NCBI GenBank assembly: GCA_037974665.1
Contig: CM075768.1
Coordinates: 3,064,501-3,128,500, forward strand
Source: Ehretia macrophylla
Lineage: Eukaryota; Streptophyta; Magnoliopsida; Boraginales; Ehretiaceae
Reading direction: 5' to 3'
Length of the DNA: 64,000 bases
This document shows positions 24,814 to 37,391 of this stretch, piece after piece (within the stretch, counting starts at the first letter, position 1; every line of letters starts with the position of its first letter). The translations under genes and the position numbers were made by a program. A model generated the notes under the pieces. The model was not told where the DNA came from, searched no databases, and saw only the letters and a list, made by a program, of their open reading frames with translations.

Positions 24814-27597
24814 TACCTCGCTAACATGTTTCAGGTGGCACAGTTGAAGGAGTTGCCTTAGTTGCTGTGTGATTGTTGTCTGAGGTGGATGTGCTTTCTA
24901 GTTTCTATGTGAAGAATTTGTTGTTCTATGTTATAATCTATTTTGGGGCCTTAAGGCTCATATATGTATTTGTGTAATATGTAAGTTGGAAGCCAGACGA
25001 CTGTAGTAGCAGTGGTAATTCTATGGCTTGTAATAACTTATATTTCTATTTCTTGTTGCTTTGCATGCTTGGGTGTGATTGTTTTGATACATGTTGGTTC
25101 AACTTCTAAGTATGTTTCAAAGTTATCATAGAATGGCATGATAAGCGGTTTTATGAAGAATTCAAGTTGGTTGCATGCTTGTGTGAATCTAAACTATTGT
25201 ATGCCCCAAGGCTCGGATGGCCATGAACCTTTGAACTTTAGTTATAAAAGCTTGCCTTATTGTGTTGTGACTTTCTTGAGTATTTACAGGTTTTCAGATT
25301 GTCCACGGTACAGGGGAGACTCTGTCCGTTTTTTCCTAAAATTTTGAGACCGGGTTGGGATTGGGTTGAGAATAGCTTGGTTATTAGAGCCTCCGGTCTC
25401 GTAAGGGATCGGGGCGTTACAGTTTGAGTGATTGACTTGTGAGTTGTTGATGGTTAGACTAGGGTTTGGTTGTGTGTTTAATGCCTATTGAGTTGGATGG
25501 CCTACTTTGTCACCTAACTTAATTGTTTCATGATTATATAGTTGTTGATTGTTAAATATTGTTTAATTGATTGTTGAAATACAGATTAATTGATTATTGA
25601 TTATTGATTGTTGTTACAAAACCATGAGGAGCATGCTCGGGGTTAATCTGGGGTGTTATATTGTTATCTGATTGTTATTGTTGTTATAAGTCGGGAGTCG
25701 GGCAACCAATGTTGTTGACTTCTCAAATTGTTATTGTTATTGTTATTATGAGTCGGGAGTCGGACAACCAATGTTGTTGACTTCTCGATTTGAGTCCCAT
25801 TGTTGTGAGCTTTGATAATGTTGTGTCACCTCGGGAGGCATCCTGGGCTGTGGGCACAGTTATTATGGCTAATCCCTATCTCGCATGGGCGGAGAGGCCA
25901 TGGGGTGTGGGTCTAGGTCAAGGTACCTCAAGTTTGTGTCATTGAGTTTGGAAGAGTTGATGAGCACTGAATTGGTTTATGGAGCTTCATCAGCAAATGT
26001 ATCGTATCCTTATTGTGTGTTTACAGTTATTGCTATTGTTGCATTTATAATGTTATTGATGTTCATTGTGTGTTTACTACTCAAATGATGATTTCTAAGG
26101 AGTATAGTAAATACTGTTAGAGATCTATCGAATCCTCACTGGGCTTGTTTTATATAAGCTCACTCTCAATTATTGCATGCATACAGCTGAAGTTGATCCA
26201 GGTTACGGGTACGTGCCCTAGAAGAGGATAATGTGCCATATGGGGACAAGTCCTATGTGCCAGAGTCTTGTCCCTGATTTATGATGTTGTACTTTTTGTT
26301 ATATTGTATATTAAACTTAGTTGTCTTGTATTTTACTTAAAAGTTCATGTTATATAGGATGTTTTAAAGATAGTAGATTAAATGTTGCTAGCTTAGTAAT
26401 CTTGTTTTGGAACATGATTAGGTTTCTAGGTGGGCTATAATCTATTTTGGATGTGTATGTTATATAGTAAATGTATTATGTTGGAACGGAGGCACATAAC
26501 TATGAAAGAGTTGATGAAGGAATGTTTAATGTATGAAATGGTTGCATTGTATGTTATTAATTTAATTGTGGAGTTGGTTGGTGACTTGTGGAGTTTGATG
26601 TATGTTGTTCTTAAGGGTTGGTTTAGAGCTCTGATGTTCATGTTACTATCGTTATGCTGCCGAAATTACGTTGCATCCTGACTAATCATAAGAGGGGTCG
26701 AGTTGGGGCGTAACAGAGAGAAATTTGTAGTGAGGCATAATATATGTAATATCTACAAGAAGTTTGCAAGAAGACCATTGGAGGCTTTCAAGGAGCTGGA
26801 GGTGCTTTGGATCATTGAGGAAAATCAAGAAGACAAGACCAAAGAAGACATAAAGATGTGCTTGTTTAGGTTTTAGTTTTGTCTTGATTTGATTCATAGT
26901 CCAAGTCCATGATCCACCATGATGTATGATTTTGCATGTATATTTATCTATTTGCCTATATGTGATGTATGCTTGAAATGAACTAATGTGCAAAGTGAGA
27001 CCTAATTAAATTTAAAATCTTCCTACGTGCAAACAATATTAGATTGTAAAGCGGTAAAAGTGTTTATCGTTGCCCTCCACTATCCTAGGTTATATTTGCT
27101 CGATTGGGTATGTTTTGGCTAACCCAAAGGTAGGAAGACATATTCCATGAAAGTATTATATTTACCTAGCAAGCATAGTGATGTTATGTTGTTCCAATAT
27201 CACGAGGTCAATAACGCACTAAAGCTGAGGTCCGGGATTCAAATTGTCGCAACACTGTGACGGTGGGTGTAATCTAACTAGATCACGTTTCCAATAATGC
27301 ACCAAAGCTGAGGTTACAGTGATTTAGGGGTAATATGACCATATCCTATATAGTGATATTGATAGTAATCGTTGCTAACTCTTTGTATATATATTCTAAT
27401 AATGCACCAAAGTTGAGGGGTATTCATATTAAAGAGAACTATGGTCACCTACTAATGAGTCTTTAATTAGATTCACGATCTCATTTAGGAAGTATGAGAT
27501 TCGATAAAATTAGTGGGAAGTATCATTTAATTAAAGGCCAAATTAAATGTTTTAACAAGTTTATGTCAACTAGCGATCTTATTTTCTGCATACGCTT

Positions 27598-29996
27598 ATG
27601 GCTACAACAATGAACCCATTATTTCAATTATCTAGACTTTATATCGCACAACCGGACCAAATTTCGATTAACGTTATTATCTAAGAATAGTTCTTAGAAA
27701 CTTAATAAAATCTTAGAATTACATGCTCTGTTATTTTTCATCTTGATAATGTATCAAAACGAAAAGTTATAGTACTTATAGATAATAAGTAAAACAAATT
27801 AAATATGCTAAGGATTTGTATTCTTTCATAGTTTGCATAAGGGTATGCAAGATGTAAAGAATATAATTCTAAACTAACAAATGGTTTTGTGGTAAGCATA
27901 TTTAATGCATGATATTAGATATAAATGGAATTCATTCTCATATTTGTATTTCCTCTTTGGTTAGTGGTAATGCAAAGAAGAAAGGCAAAGAGAGATGATT
28001 TCTATTAGCCAGTGGGAACATATCTAAGAAGAAAATTAAGGATTGTATAGGCATGTGTAATTGATATTTTCATAGCCTTAAAACCGGACATTAAAAGAGG
28101 TTTTAATCCAAAGTATCTTTATAGCTTGAATGTCAAGGTTGTAAAGCTACTATGAATTATAAATCTTCTTTCATTGTGATTGGTAATACTTTATGGATTC
28201 TAGTGAAACATTAGTGAATGTGTTTGATGATAGAATCTTAATCTCAGTAGTGCGCTTTCGGAAGCGTGGAATATTTTCAGTGTTAGCAAATAAAACAAAG
28301 GTTGTTGCGTTAGCTAAACACAATTTGTTTGGATGCCTTCTGGACATATTTTGTATTTTAAGGTTTATACCTAAATGATATTAGGAATAAAATGTATATT
28401 CCTAAATCATGTAAAAGCGCATTATGGTGTAGTCTTTATTATCTTGATATGGATGAAAGAATGTATTGCAAACATATTGTCAACCGTTATAACCATCTAC
28501 CAAATTTTAAGATTACTCAAATAATCCAAATTAATTGTAGTTTCTACATGATTAGGTTTTTCTAATAATAAGATGATGATTAGGTTGGTTTGATCAACTT
28601 ATACATCTTATTTATTGGAATGGTAACTAAGTCATCCTTTGTTTGATAAATGATTAAAACTACTAAATTGTTTGGATTAATACATGTTGATTTATGTGGA
28701 GCTATTTGGAATAGGCTCGTGTAGGAAAATGTATTAGTGCCTTATGATTAGATCATGAAGGTAAAATACTTAAGTACTATTTTGTTTAGGTATCCTAAAA
28801 TTTTGATATAGGATCGAAATTAATAATGTCCGGTGTACCACAATTAAATAGGATTTTCTTAGTGAAGAAACCATGCTTTGTTGGACATAGTACAGTTGTT
28901 GATTAGTTTGACTAATCATTATATTTATTTGTGGGTCATGCTTTCCTCAATTTAATTTTATGTTGAATAGTAAATTCCTACTATTGCTAAAACTTTATAT
29001 TTGATATAAGTTGGACAGCAACCAAGGATTAAATGTGTTAATTTTGGTTTGTCCTACTTTTATTGAAAAGTTTTTAAAGGACTAGTAGGAGTTTTGGTTA
29101 TATGTAATTTTATAGTATATCTTAGTTTTGTAGGATATAATTTCTATTTAATGATTAATGTCTATTGATCTATTATATTATAATCTTTCTTGAAGAAAAG
29201 GTTTTGTTCAAGAAGATGTTACTTTCTAATAAAATAGAAATTGAGGAAATGTCCTCTAAAACTATAAAATCACCTAGACCAAAGTAATGAATCTATTCAA
29301 AAAGGTCCAGAATGTGTCATCACACAAGATCATTGCAAATCTAGTAGTGTATCTCACACTTTATATGGATATCTTTTTGAGATGCACAAACGTTGTTTGT
29401 GTATTTGAGATAATGATCAATTAGTTGATCCTACGATTTACAAAAAAATGCTATATTTGATATCAACTCCAAGAGACTATATAATGCAAAGCATAATAAT
29501 TAAACTTCATATACTTTAGCTTAATCTGGATATTGATCACCGAGATAAATGTAGAAGTTAATATAAAAAGGTAATGACCTTTTATAGCTATACTGGTTTC
29601 TGAAAGATATCATCAAAGCCAAAGGGTTGACTACGATGAAGTCTTTTTACCAATAATTGTGCTTAAGTCTCTTTGTATTATGCTAGGCATTATAGCACAT
29701 TGTGTTACTATATTAATGATTTATATCAATGGATATTAGTAACATGTGCGTACTTGATAAATCCACTTGTGGATTTTTATGTAAATTTCTTGAAATTATT
29801 TTGTCCAATTCAAATGAGATTAAAGAGTTAGATTTCATTTAGAATGTGGATAAACCTTATGATTGCAGAAGAATAGTGGGAGTGCATCTACTTTTCTATG
29901 ACTGCAATAATGATGACTTGAATATCATGATTGATGATATATGTGTTGTGATATTAATTAAAGTCTAGTCATATTAAATGTTCTCCATATGGAACA
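27598..29996 (+). pseudogene. E2 copia gag-pol remnant, Gag to RT
   Basis: The frame opens at ATG 27598, and codons around 27650-27700 read GPNF, a stop, then LRIVLRNL, the usual start of copia Gag. A protease-like TLWIL occurs near 28190. Integrase-like IHVDLCG lies near 28687-28710. RT is clearest: QRVDYDEVF at 29621-29647 matches the copia GxDYDExFSPV motif, and NDDLNIMIDD near 29910-29945 matches the YVDD catalytic region in decayed form. Stops and shifts are frequent, and parts of integrase and RT are missing. It ends at the solo LTR 29997-32826. The domain order supports Ty1/copia rather than gypsy. Confidence 0.7.
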
Positions 29997-32826
29997 TGTG
30001 ATAACCCGAACTCGGCATGCATTTAATAGCACTTGACTGCATTTGATTAAATGTTTAATTAGTTAAATCATCTAGTTTTCACTGTTTTGCTATTTCCTTT
30101 AGAAGAATTCAAAAAGGATTTATATTAATTGATTAAAAGATTATTACCTATTTCTAATAATTGTAGTAATTGAATTTATTCTCTTGTGATTAATTAAGTG
30201 TCATCTTAAATGTTAATATTTAATTGCACTTGATTTCATGTTTATATTTATTTGTTCATTTGTAACTTAATATTAACTTCATAATTCTTTAAAATATTCT
30301 AGAAATAGTTAAATTAATTAATTTAAATTAATATTGATTACTTTGAATGTTTTGATTATTTTAATAACCGGTTTTGGTTGTCTTGCATTAAAATCACTCG
30401 GTTTTCAAATAAATAAGGAAAGTAACTCCGAGCCGGAGTGAATTTTAAACTATTCTACTATTCTACTTTTCAAAGAATTAAAGTTTTATATTATTGCTCA
30501 TCACTTTATTAGCGATCGATTATTGACCGTTCGATCGTAGCTTTTCGAAAACGAGAGTTAGAGAAATATTTTTTGAATTTAGTGAATAGTGTTTGTAGCT
30601 TAAATTGAGTTAGTTTTAGTTGATTTTCATTTAATTGCATTGTTTAACTTGAATTAGATTAAATGGCATCAAAATAAGCTAATTTGACCATTTTTAACTT
30701 GATTTTGACCAATTCTTTTGCCATTGACCATTTTACCCTTTATGTGTCATCTTTTAAACAAAAGAAAAGAAAAAAAAATAAAACAAGGCAAAGAAAACCA
30801 GCCATGGCCGAAAGCTCAAGAGAAAAAAAGAAAAAAATTGGTTTGCATTTTCTTTCTACAATTTTGCGTAGAATTGAACGAGGATCGAGGCTAGGGTTCT
30901 TGCAAGGCTTCCTCTTCAATCTCTGTGAGGGTTTTCATGCTTTTGTGCATTTTAATATGAATTTGATTTTTGAGTCAATTTTTCATATTCGATATTTATT
31001 ACGTTATAATGCCTGTTGTTGCTTGAAATAGCTTGCTTAGGGTTCGTAGAGCATTGTTTGATAGTTATTTAGCAATTTTTACGGTTGAAAATGCGTATTT
31101 GAAATTGGGGAAGAACATGAATAGTGTATTATGAATAGTAAACCCTAGAATTTCAGAATTCGATCCGAATTGCGATTGATTGATTTGGATAGGTGCCATT
31201 AGTGATAGAAAGATAAAATGTGAAATAAAAACGGATCAACCTTTGTTAAAATTGGAAATTAGACAAAGAAACGTAAAGGGGTTGTTTGACCAAAAGTTGA
31301 CCGTGCTTGAATTGAGTTGGGGGTATCGTAATTGAGGGCATGGAAGCACTTTTGGCGCTGTTGTGGCATTGATTGAATGGCCGGTTAGCATAGCTATAGT
31401 TCAAACGCAGTAGGTGGACTTTCGGGTCTCGAGTGAGAAAGTAAAGTTTAGTGACATAGAAACGTTCCTTGTAGTGCCTGAGTGAATGTAGTGAAATCGG
31501 TTTCCTAATCCCGTAGCTCGTTTGCTCGTAATTGTCCTTGGAAGTTGGGGTTGAATAGTGATATTTGTTGTTTTCGTGTTTAAACTGTCGTTACTTGTTT
31601 AATTGTTGTTATTGTTGCTTATTATTGCTTGTTATGCTTGAAAAGTTAGTTGAATGCTAGTATTGATTGTGATTGCTTGTTATCTCGTTTGTTGTCACTA
31701 GTTTGTATTGTTGTGCTATCGCTCGTTTATTGCCTTGTATAGAGTCTTGCATTGCATAGTGTCCCGCACATGAGTGATGGGCCTCTCTGGGTAGCCTCGG
31801 GTTGCCAGTGTTGGTTGCTCTAGCTCCGTAGCTATTCCCTCTTCTCGCTTGGGTTGCCTCCCAGGGAGATTTGGGTCGTAGATTGATGGTTACTTTCGGG
31901 GTATTTCAAACTGGTGTTATAAGGTGGATGCGCGCTTATTGTCATCGTTGTCAACATCAAGCTCGAGATTGATGTATCGCTCGTGAAATGGTACATTGCT
32001 CGTATGAGTGAACCATAGCCTTCAGAGTGTGGTATAGCTTTGAATGGTTGTGTTAATGCTTTCAGTAATTGCTTATTGTATTGATTGTTTGTCTTGATTG
32101 CTTATTTATCAGTTATATTGCTTAACTGTCCTATTTTCATTGCACGACTTTCTTTCTCTCCAACTCGATATCTGTCTCGCCCTCACTGAGTATACGTGTT
32201 GTGTATACTCACTCCTCACCACCACATTTCAGGAAATGTCATGTTAGCTGGAAGTTCATGATTTCGTGAAAGTTCGTGCCTGAAGAGTTGTCTTGCGTGC
32301 CTATGTGGCTTGAGTGTTGAAGTTGTAAAGATATATGCTTTCATATGTTGTATGTATTTATTGTTAAAAGAAATGTAATCTAAATTAGCTAAATAGTTGA
32401 GGTAAATTGATAAGCTAGTTATGTAATCAGTTAGCATAGCTTAACTTCAATGCATGTTTGTAATGTCCCAAGGAAAAGAATTAGAATGGCATGATATTTT
32501 ATTTTATGCAGTAGCTTAGTATGGTATAATTGTCTAGTTTGAATGTACTTGTCAAAAATGTAAAGAGATAGGTTTGCTTTTAAATTGGAAGTGTATGTAT
32601 ATTTGCTTGTGGTTGCTTGTTGAGAACAAGGCTCGGATGTCCTTGAGGTGGTTAAATGTTTGGACATGGTGTTGGTCCACTTATATGATGTCGCAGGTTT
32701 TACCTTTCGCCTAGAAACAGGGCAGACTCCGTCCGTTTTCCCTGAAAATTATGCCGGGGTTTGGTTTGGGTTGTGATTAGTTTGATTGATAGAACTCCCG
32801 GTCTCGAGAGGGATCGGGGTGTCACA
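29997..32826 (+). mobile_element. solo LTR, family A variant, TSD gaaca
   Basis: It starts TGTGATAACCCGAACTCGG and ends GGATCGGGGTGTCACA, with gaaca at 29992-29996 and 32827-32831. It is 2,830 bp long. H2 (32187-32211) is a perfect 9-bp stem with a sequence unlike the others, and H3 lies at 32627-32645. H1 and the palindrome were not found. The 115-codon frame 30684-31031 has a lysine run from an A-rich tract and is not supported as a gene. Confidence 0.94.
32187..32211 (+). other. hairpin H2, perfect 9-bp stem
   Basis: Arms TGAGTATAC and GTATACTCA with a 7-base loop. Relative to TGAGCAAC/GTTGCTCA several stem pairs have changed on both arms. Confidence 0.7.
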
Positions 32827-32831
32827 GAACA

Positions 32832-33674
32832 TGTCGTTCGTATCTTGTAAATTTGTAGCTATAATGATAGTACAAATAGATTACTCGGCATATTCCTTAG
32901 ATTGTACATAAGAGTGGTTTTGAAGGTGTTCAAGAAACTCTAGTTGCGTAGCAAATTTTTATTCAAGTTATAGTAACTTCATATTTGCTATACTATGTAC
33001 AAGACTTGATATTGCATAAACTGTAAAGTGCTACGAGTGAGTAAATATTAGTCCAATCCAGGTTTGGGAATGGTGGATTGAATTGAAGTATATTCTTAAG
33101 TACTTGGAAGCACAAAAGATATATTTTAGTTCATGGAAGAGGTAAATTCCGTAGTGACGGATTTACTAGTTCAGATTCTTAATCTGAATCTTATAATAGA
33201 ATGTCTATGTTAGGGTTCACGTTTATTTATAGTCAGAGCTCAGTAAGTTAGAAAGGTTCTGAGAAAACTGTAGATTCCATTACATAACTCATGTATTTTG
33301 TGATATGTAATATTACGAAAGAAGTTGTTTGGATCGAGGAAATCATACGAGTTGGTTATGGTTCCTATCGTTAAGTTGTGATACTTTTGTGTTACGACTA
33401 TACGGAGCTACTGCACAAGCTTGTGGAACCCAGGTCTCACTGTATGTCCAAATATTTGGAAAGGTATTTCCATCTTCATGCGTTGTATCTGTAGCTCATA
33501 ATCATATTGAGATATGTCTTTGCAGAAAATAGCCACATCTCTTGATGTAGCTGATCCACTAACCGTAGCTATGAATCAGTCACAGCTAGGTCCTCGTTTT
33601 GAGAAGTTGGATATGAGATACCATTATATGTACTGCTAATACTATGTAACATAGCATTAGTGCAAGTAGGAGAT
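32832..33674 (+). pseudogene. E2 copia RT C-terminus and RNase H remnant, with PPT
   Basis: The reading resumes after the solo LTR. Codons at 32981-33016 give IFAILCTRLDIA, matching the copia MYAMLCTRPDIA motif. Near 33050-33120 the sequence matches the SNPGxEHW...LKYLRGTKD region across frames. The 67-codon frame 33329-33532 includes GATAQA, corresponding to the RNase H GAIAQAKEPRSH stretch. Stops and frameshifts remain throughout. The purine tract AAGTAGGAGAT (33664-33674) abuts the 3' LTR. Confidence 0.7.
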
Positions 33675-35138
33675 TATTAGAGATATGCCCTAATGCTACA
33701 TATTTGGATGACATATATTGGGGCATTTTGATATTAACTTGTATATTATGGCATTCGTGTCTATATGTGTGTTTTCATATTTACATATTTAGGACATTCA
33801 TATTCTCCTTATTTCTGTGCATGAATGAGTTCTTAGTATTTTTATTAGAGGAATGTATTTTAAAAGCGTTTAGAATATGTTGGCGTATTTCCTTAATATG
33901 ATAAATACTTAAAGTATTTATAGTCCTTAGATTATTTGATCGGGACTTCAATAATCTATTACGGACTATCACATGTGTTGTTACCTTTGATTAACATTAG
34001 GATGTTAATGATAAAGGACGGTGAACCACATGCCATAACAGGATAACGATGCGACTAACAAACATGTGGATAACTATTAGTTGAATAGATCATTGAATGT
34101 GACGTGAATAACAAATTACATGACTTTGGATTAATAATTTGTTATTCGTTGCAATTGTGCATGTAATCCTTAGACTTGAGACATTACGGCTATCATATGT
34201 ATTGGGGTTTGATTCAAGCGTTTGGATAATGCCTATCTTGACAAACGAGATGAGATACGTCTTCTCGCAGTTTCATTCGTCTGGTATAGTGATTGACAGG
34301 TAGTGGTCAAGATAGGATCCATTAACCTCCGGTGTGAGGCGATGTCCTATGCAATCCAAGTTTGGTTGTTGAATGAGGAAGTCCTTGGCCAAGGCATGAA
34401 TGATGGAAATGGGTTTTTCCATGTGTCATCTCTCATTCCACCATTTGGATCTATGCATTGTTTCGAGTCTATTAACTTAATCGGATCATGGTTCTTGCTC
34501 GACGAGACAATTAATGGAAGGATTGAATTGCACGATAATCGGCGACCATAAATGGATTCATTTGAATAAGACTTCATTGTTTTATAAACTGTCTTGATAT
34601 GTTGGTATCTAGAACGTCACTCAAGAATTCTGAAGGTATTTTGAGAATGACGGGAGATATTCTCTAAACAAATCGAATAGTTTGATTAACATTGAAAGTG
34701 TTCAATGTTTCTTCAGTGCTATATAGCGGTGAATCTAGAAAGTCACACACATTCGAGCATCATGAATCGGGTTTCTGTAATGACCTTACAATGAGTTAGG
34801 AAACGTTAAGAAGTTAACATTGTTGTGTTTGGTCATTAAGGCGTAATGGGCCAAAAGTATAATTATTGAAAGTATTAGGGCCAAAGTATAAATATGAAAA
34901 GTTAGTTTCCAATAAATTAATCTAATATTGATTATGATTAATTTAATTATATGTATATTTACAAATATATATAATTAACAAAAGAAGATGAAATCTTCCA
35001 TTAAAATAAGTCAATGGAAGATAACATCCAATGGCCAAGATTTGATCTTGATCTTAAATCTATGGCTAGGATTAATACTTGACAAGTTAGTGGAGAATTA
35101 CATATTCTTCCACTATAATATTCAGCCCAATAAATATA

Positions 35139-35177
<39 letters not shown>

Positions 35178-35846
35178 CATAATTACACAAAACACAAAGT
35201 TGCATAGGAGACATAAATGCATGGAAAGCTACAAAGTGCATTCCACAAGAATGCCTAGAAAGCTTGAATGCATTGAACACTACATATGCATCAAACACAA
35301 GAGTGCATAGAGATAATATATGCATAGAAAACATGTAGAGAAGAGAAAGAAGACACATTGCAAGAACTAGTAGAAAAATTCTGCACTTTTTTCCTCTTCA
35401 TTCTCTTCTTCTCTCATTGTATTTTCATCCAAGAGGTGTAGTCTTGGGTAGCCTTGTTCTCTAGCATTCTACTATCATGTAAGCTCATATTTCCACCTAA
35501 ATAGATAGCACAAATATTTGGTTTTGTGGAGAAGAACTCGTGGATGCTTGTGTGGACCAACTAGAGCCCTTGTGCTTTCAAGGGATGGTGTCTTCAATCA
35601 AGTGAGCAAAATTTCAGACTTGTGGCTTCCTTGAGTTGTCTACAAGAGGTATATTCTTCTTCTATCTCTTGTTCATTCATATATATGATTATATATGTTG
35701 TAGATATGTTGATTACATAGACTAGACATAAGGCATTATGGTGAATACAAATTATATGTATTGCTGGAAAATTTTTGAAATTGACGTTTTTGTTTCGGCT
35801 TAGCTTATATATATGTTGTGATTCACCTATTGCAATGGTTCTTTCA
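33675..35846 (+). repeat. E2 3' LTR
   Basis: 2,172 bp. Its first two bases are TA instead of TG, and it ends CTTTCA followed by TSD cttaa. It has an AT microsatellite at 35139-35175. Confidence 0.93.
35139..35175. repeat. (AT)n microsatellite
   Basis: Shorter counterpart of the run at 18787-18852 in the partner LTR. Confidence 0.95.
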
Positions 35847-35851
35847 CTTAA

Positions 35852-36186
35852 TTGGACCAAACTTCGAGAAATGGTACAAAAGTTTAAGGGTCGTCCTCCG
35901 ATTTGAGAGAATTGAGTATATTCTGGATGTTCCGACATTTGTTCCTATAGATGAGACTGCATCAGAGACCGACAAGATCACTTACTATAAATAGGTCCAG
36001 GATGACATACGCTCCAGGGGATATATTTTTTTATCGATGAGTGATGATCTACGTCGATACTATGAGGGGCTTCCTCATTCTGTGGATATCATTCGTTCTT
36101 TGGAGGAATCCTTTGGTGAGCACAGTCAGTGTATGAGATTCTAGTTGACCCATGAGCTTTTTAGTAAGAGACTTGAAGAGGGAGGT
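35852..36186 (+). pseudogene. E1 copia Gag, middle part
   Basis: It continues the frame of 17279-17330. It contains GPNFEKW and LRVVLRFE, the standard copia Gag N-terminal region that binds or packages RNA, followed by a tract resembling the LxxSMxxxL...F helices of the family. In-frame TAG stops lie at 35992-35994 and 36142-36144; no frameshift is needed. The solo LTR at 36187 interrupts it exactly between codons. Confidence 0.8.
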
Positions 36187-37365
36187 TGTCACGCCCCAAC
36201 CCAACCTATAGAGGCCAGACTAGGGTATGACCTAAATCATTATCGTTATTTTACGACTTTAACCGTTTGACTATAATTAATGCTTATTCGTTAGCCTAGA
36301 ACTCAAAATGTTTTTTCGAAAAACCGGCAGCATAATGGCTGTAATTAGGATCTTTGGTTTGACCTATTTTCTAGAACACCTCAAAATTCTGAATCTTTAA
36401 TTTGCTTACAACTAAAACCCTTGTTTTATCATCAATTGATATGCCCACTAGTTTATCTTGAAAGCTCCATTTGGATTAATAAGCCCTATCATGATAACTA
36501 CATGCCATTTATTTGTCAAATTCCTATTTATACAAGTACCTATTATCATTAAGCTTACAAATGAGTACCTTAATGAGTATAGGTAGAGCTAACTTAGTTG
36601 ATTCTTCACCTATTGGTTTAAACACCTAATGATAACTACTATCTATAATGATGAAAGGAAACTACCGAAATAAAAGAGTTCGTCCGGTTTATAGTTAGTA
36701 CAAACCAAAATTAGACCCCAAATTATGACGGGGGTCATTTACAACAACAACATAAATAGTCTTCAATTTAAACACAACATCCCTAATAATATCCATGTTC
36801 ATGAAAAACACGTAATGCACATAGTCATTCTAAAGGTTCATCAACTAGCACATTCTCTTTGGGCACCTGTTCCAATTCTACTTCACCTGTAATAACATAA
36901 AGAGGGTGAGTTCTTATAAACTCAGCGAGAAGGGGAATAAGTAACGGGGCCTTTGAAATTCTTTTCCGGTTAACTTGTGAAATCTCCTTTGGAAACATGT
37001 CATGTATTACAAGTAAGTTCATAACATAGCATAAATATAAATGAACACATTTACCACATCATTTCAAATGATACATTTCGTTTTCGCTTTTACTTTCGCT
37101 TTTGCAATCACATGTAGTGACCAGCCTTGAATATCATACTCTTTATCACTCCCGCATGGGTGTACTCCAGATTGTACACCAAACCTAAGACCCAACTCTC
37201 CGAGGGTAACAAAGTTTCAAGCGAGAGAGGGAATACGGACCACGGTAGTCACGGGAGCACCAGCAAGCCCTATGCTGCCCGGCGTTCATGAATCGCTACC
37301 ATGCCGAAAGAAAGGTTGCAACCTCGTATGAAATGCACATTTATGCCAATTAACATTTCACAATA

Positions 37366-37391
37366 GGAGGTCAACAAAGTAGGTTGCCTCC
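37366..37391 (-). other. hairpin H1
   Basis: In LTR sense GGAGGCAAC pairs with GTTG(A)CCTCC around CTACTTT, with one bulged A. It is another stem version with the same loop. Confidence 0.6.

Larger units (their letters stand above)
22042..25421 (+). mobile_element. solo LTR, family A, TSD gtttg
   Basis: It starts TGTGACACCCCGAACCC, ends GGATCGGGGCGTTACA and is flanked by gtttg at 22037-22041 and 25422-25426. It is 3,380 bp long, longer than 12798-15297, and includes a 67-bp tandem duplication. In order it shows H1 (24322-24346), GGTTGCGCAACC (24414-24425), the GC-rich island (24430-24580), a CGTG cluster (24600-24632), H2 (24794-24813), H3 (25207-25225) and the terminal GAGACCGG/CCGGTCTC repeat. 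The 112-codon frame 24295-24633 is in the island; similar frames exist in other LTR copies, but I see no evidence of a protein. Confidence 0.95.
20580..26715 (+). mobile_element. solo LTR, family B, TSD gagag, split by another solo LTR
   Basis: The 5' terminus is decayed (TGGGAAACTCC for TGTGAAACCC) and the 3' end reads GAGTTGGGGCGTAACA. gagag lies at 20575-20579 and 26716-26720. The insert 22042-25421 plus its TSD accounts for 3,385 bp, leaving about 2.75 kb. H1 (25491-25520), two H1-like hairpins with a CAATGTT loop (25693-25724 and 25755-25786, a local duplication) and H2 (26140-26162) are present. Some frames with 60-80 codons here are not supported as genes. Confidence 0.92.
19522..27597 (+). 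other. E2 untranslated leader with PBS (split by 20580-26715)
   Basis: Outside the nested LTR pair it is about 1.9 kb. Near 19845-19985 it contains a module (GCGCAGTT..CATAACTTAGTCAATTT..CCGAATC) also seen in gypsy-type LTR sequence at 53590-53690 and 55780-55900. Its 3' part has three copies of a motif like CAATAATGCACCAAAGCTGAGG (27209, 27292, 27396) in the same positions as the triple repeat of the E1 leader, and shares AATCTAACTAGATCAC with it. No coding potential is seen. Confidence 0.7.
17331..35846 (+). mobile_element. Ty1/copia LTR retrotransposon E2 inserted in E1 gag, TSD cttaa
   Basis: LTRs lie at 17331-19521 and 33675-35846, both ending CTTTCA. cttaa flanks at 17326-17330 and 35847-35851. 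The PBS TGGTATCAGA (19524-19533) is two bases after the first LTR, and the PPT AAGTAGGAGAT (33664-33674) abuts the second. Without nested units the length is about 9.5 kb. Decayed domains occur in copia order: Gag (from 27598), protease-like, integrase, RT, then RNase H (32832-33600). Its LTR start (TGTTA.AGATATGCCCTAATGCTA) resembles that of E1, so the two are related lineages. Many stops make it inactive. Confidence 0.93.

Noticed and set aside
30684-31031. 115-codon frame with a lysine-rich stretch
   Set aside because: It lies wholly inside the solo LTR 29997-32826. The lysines come from an A-rich tract, and no domain or conservation in the other LTR copies supports a protein.
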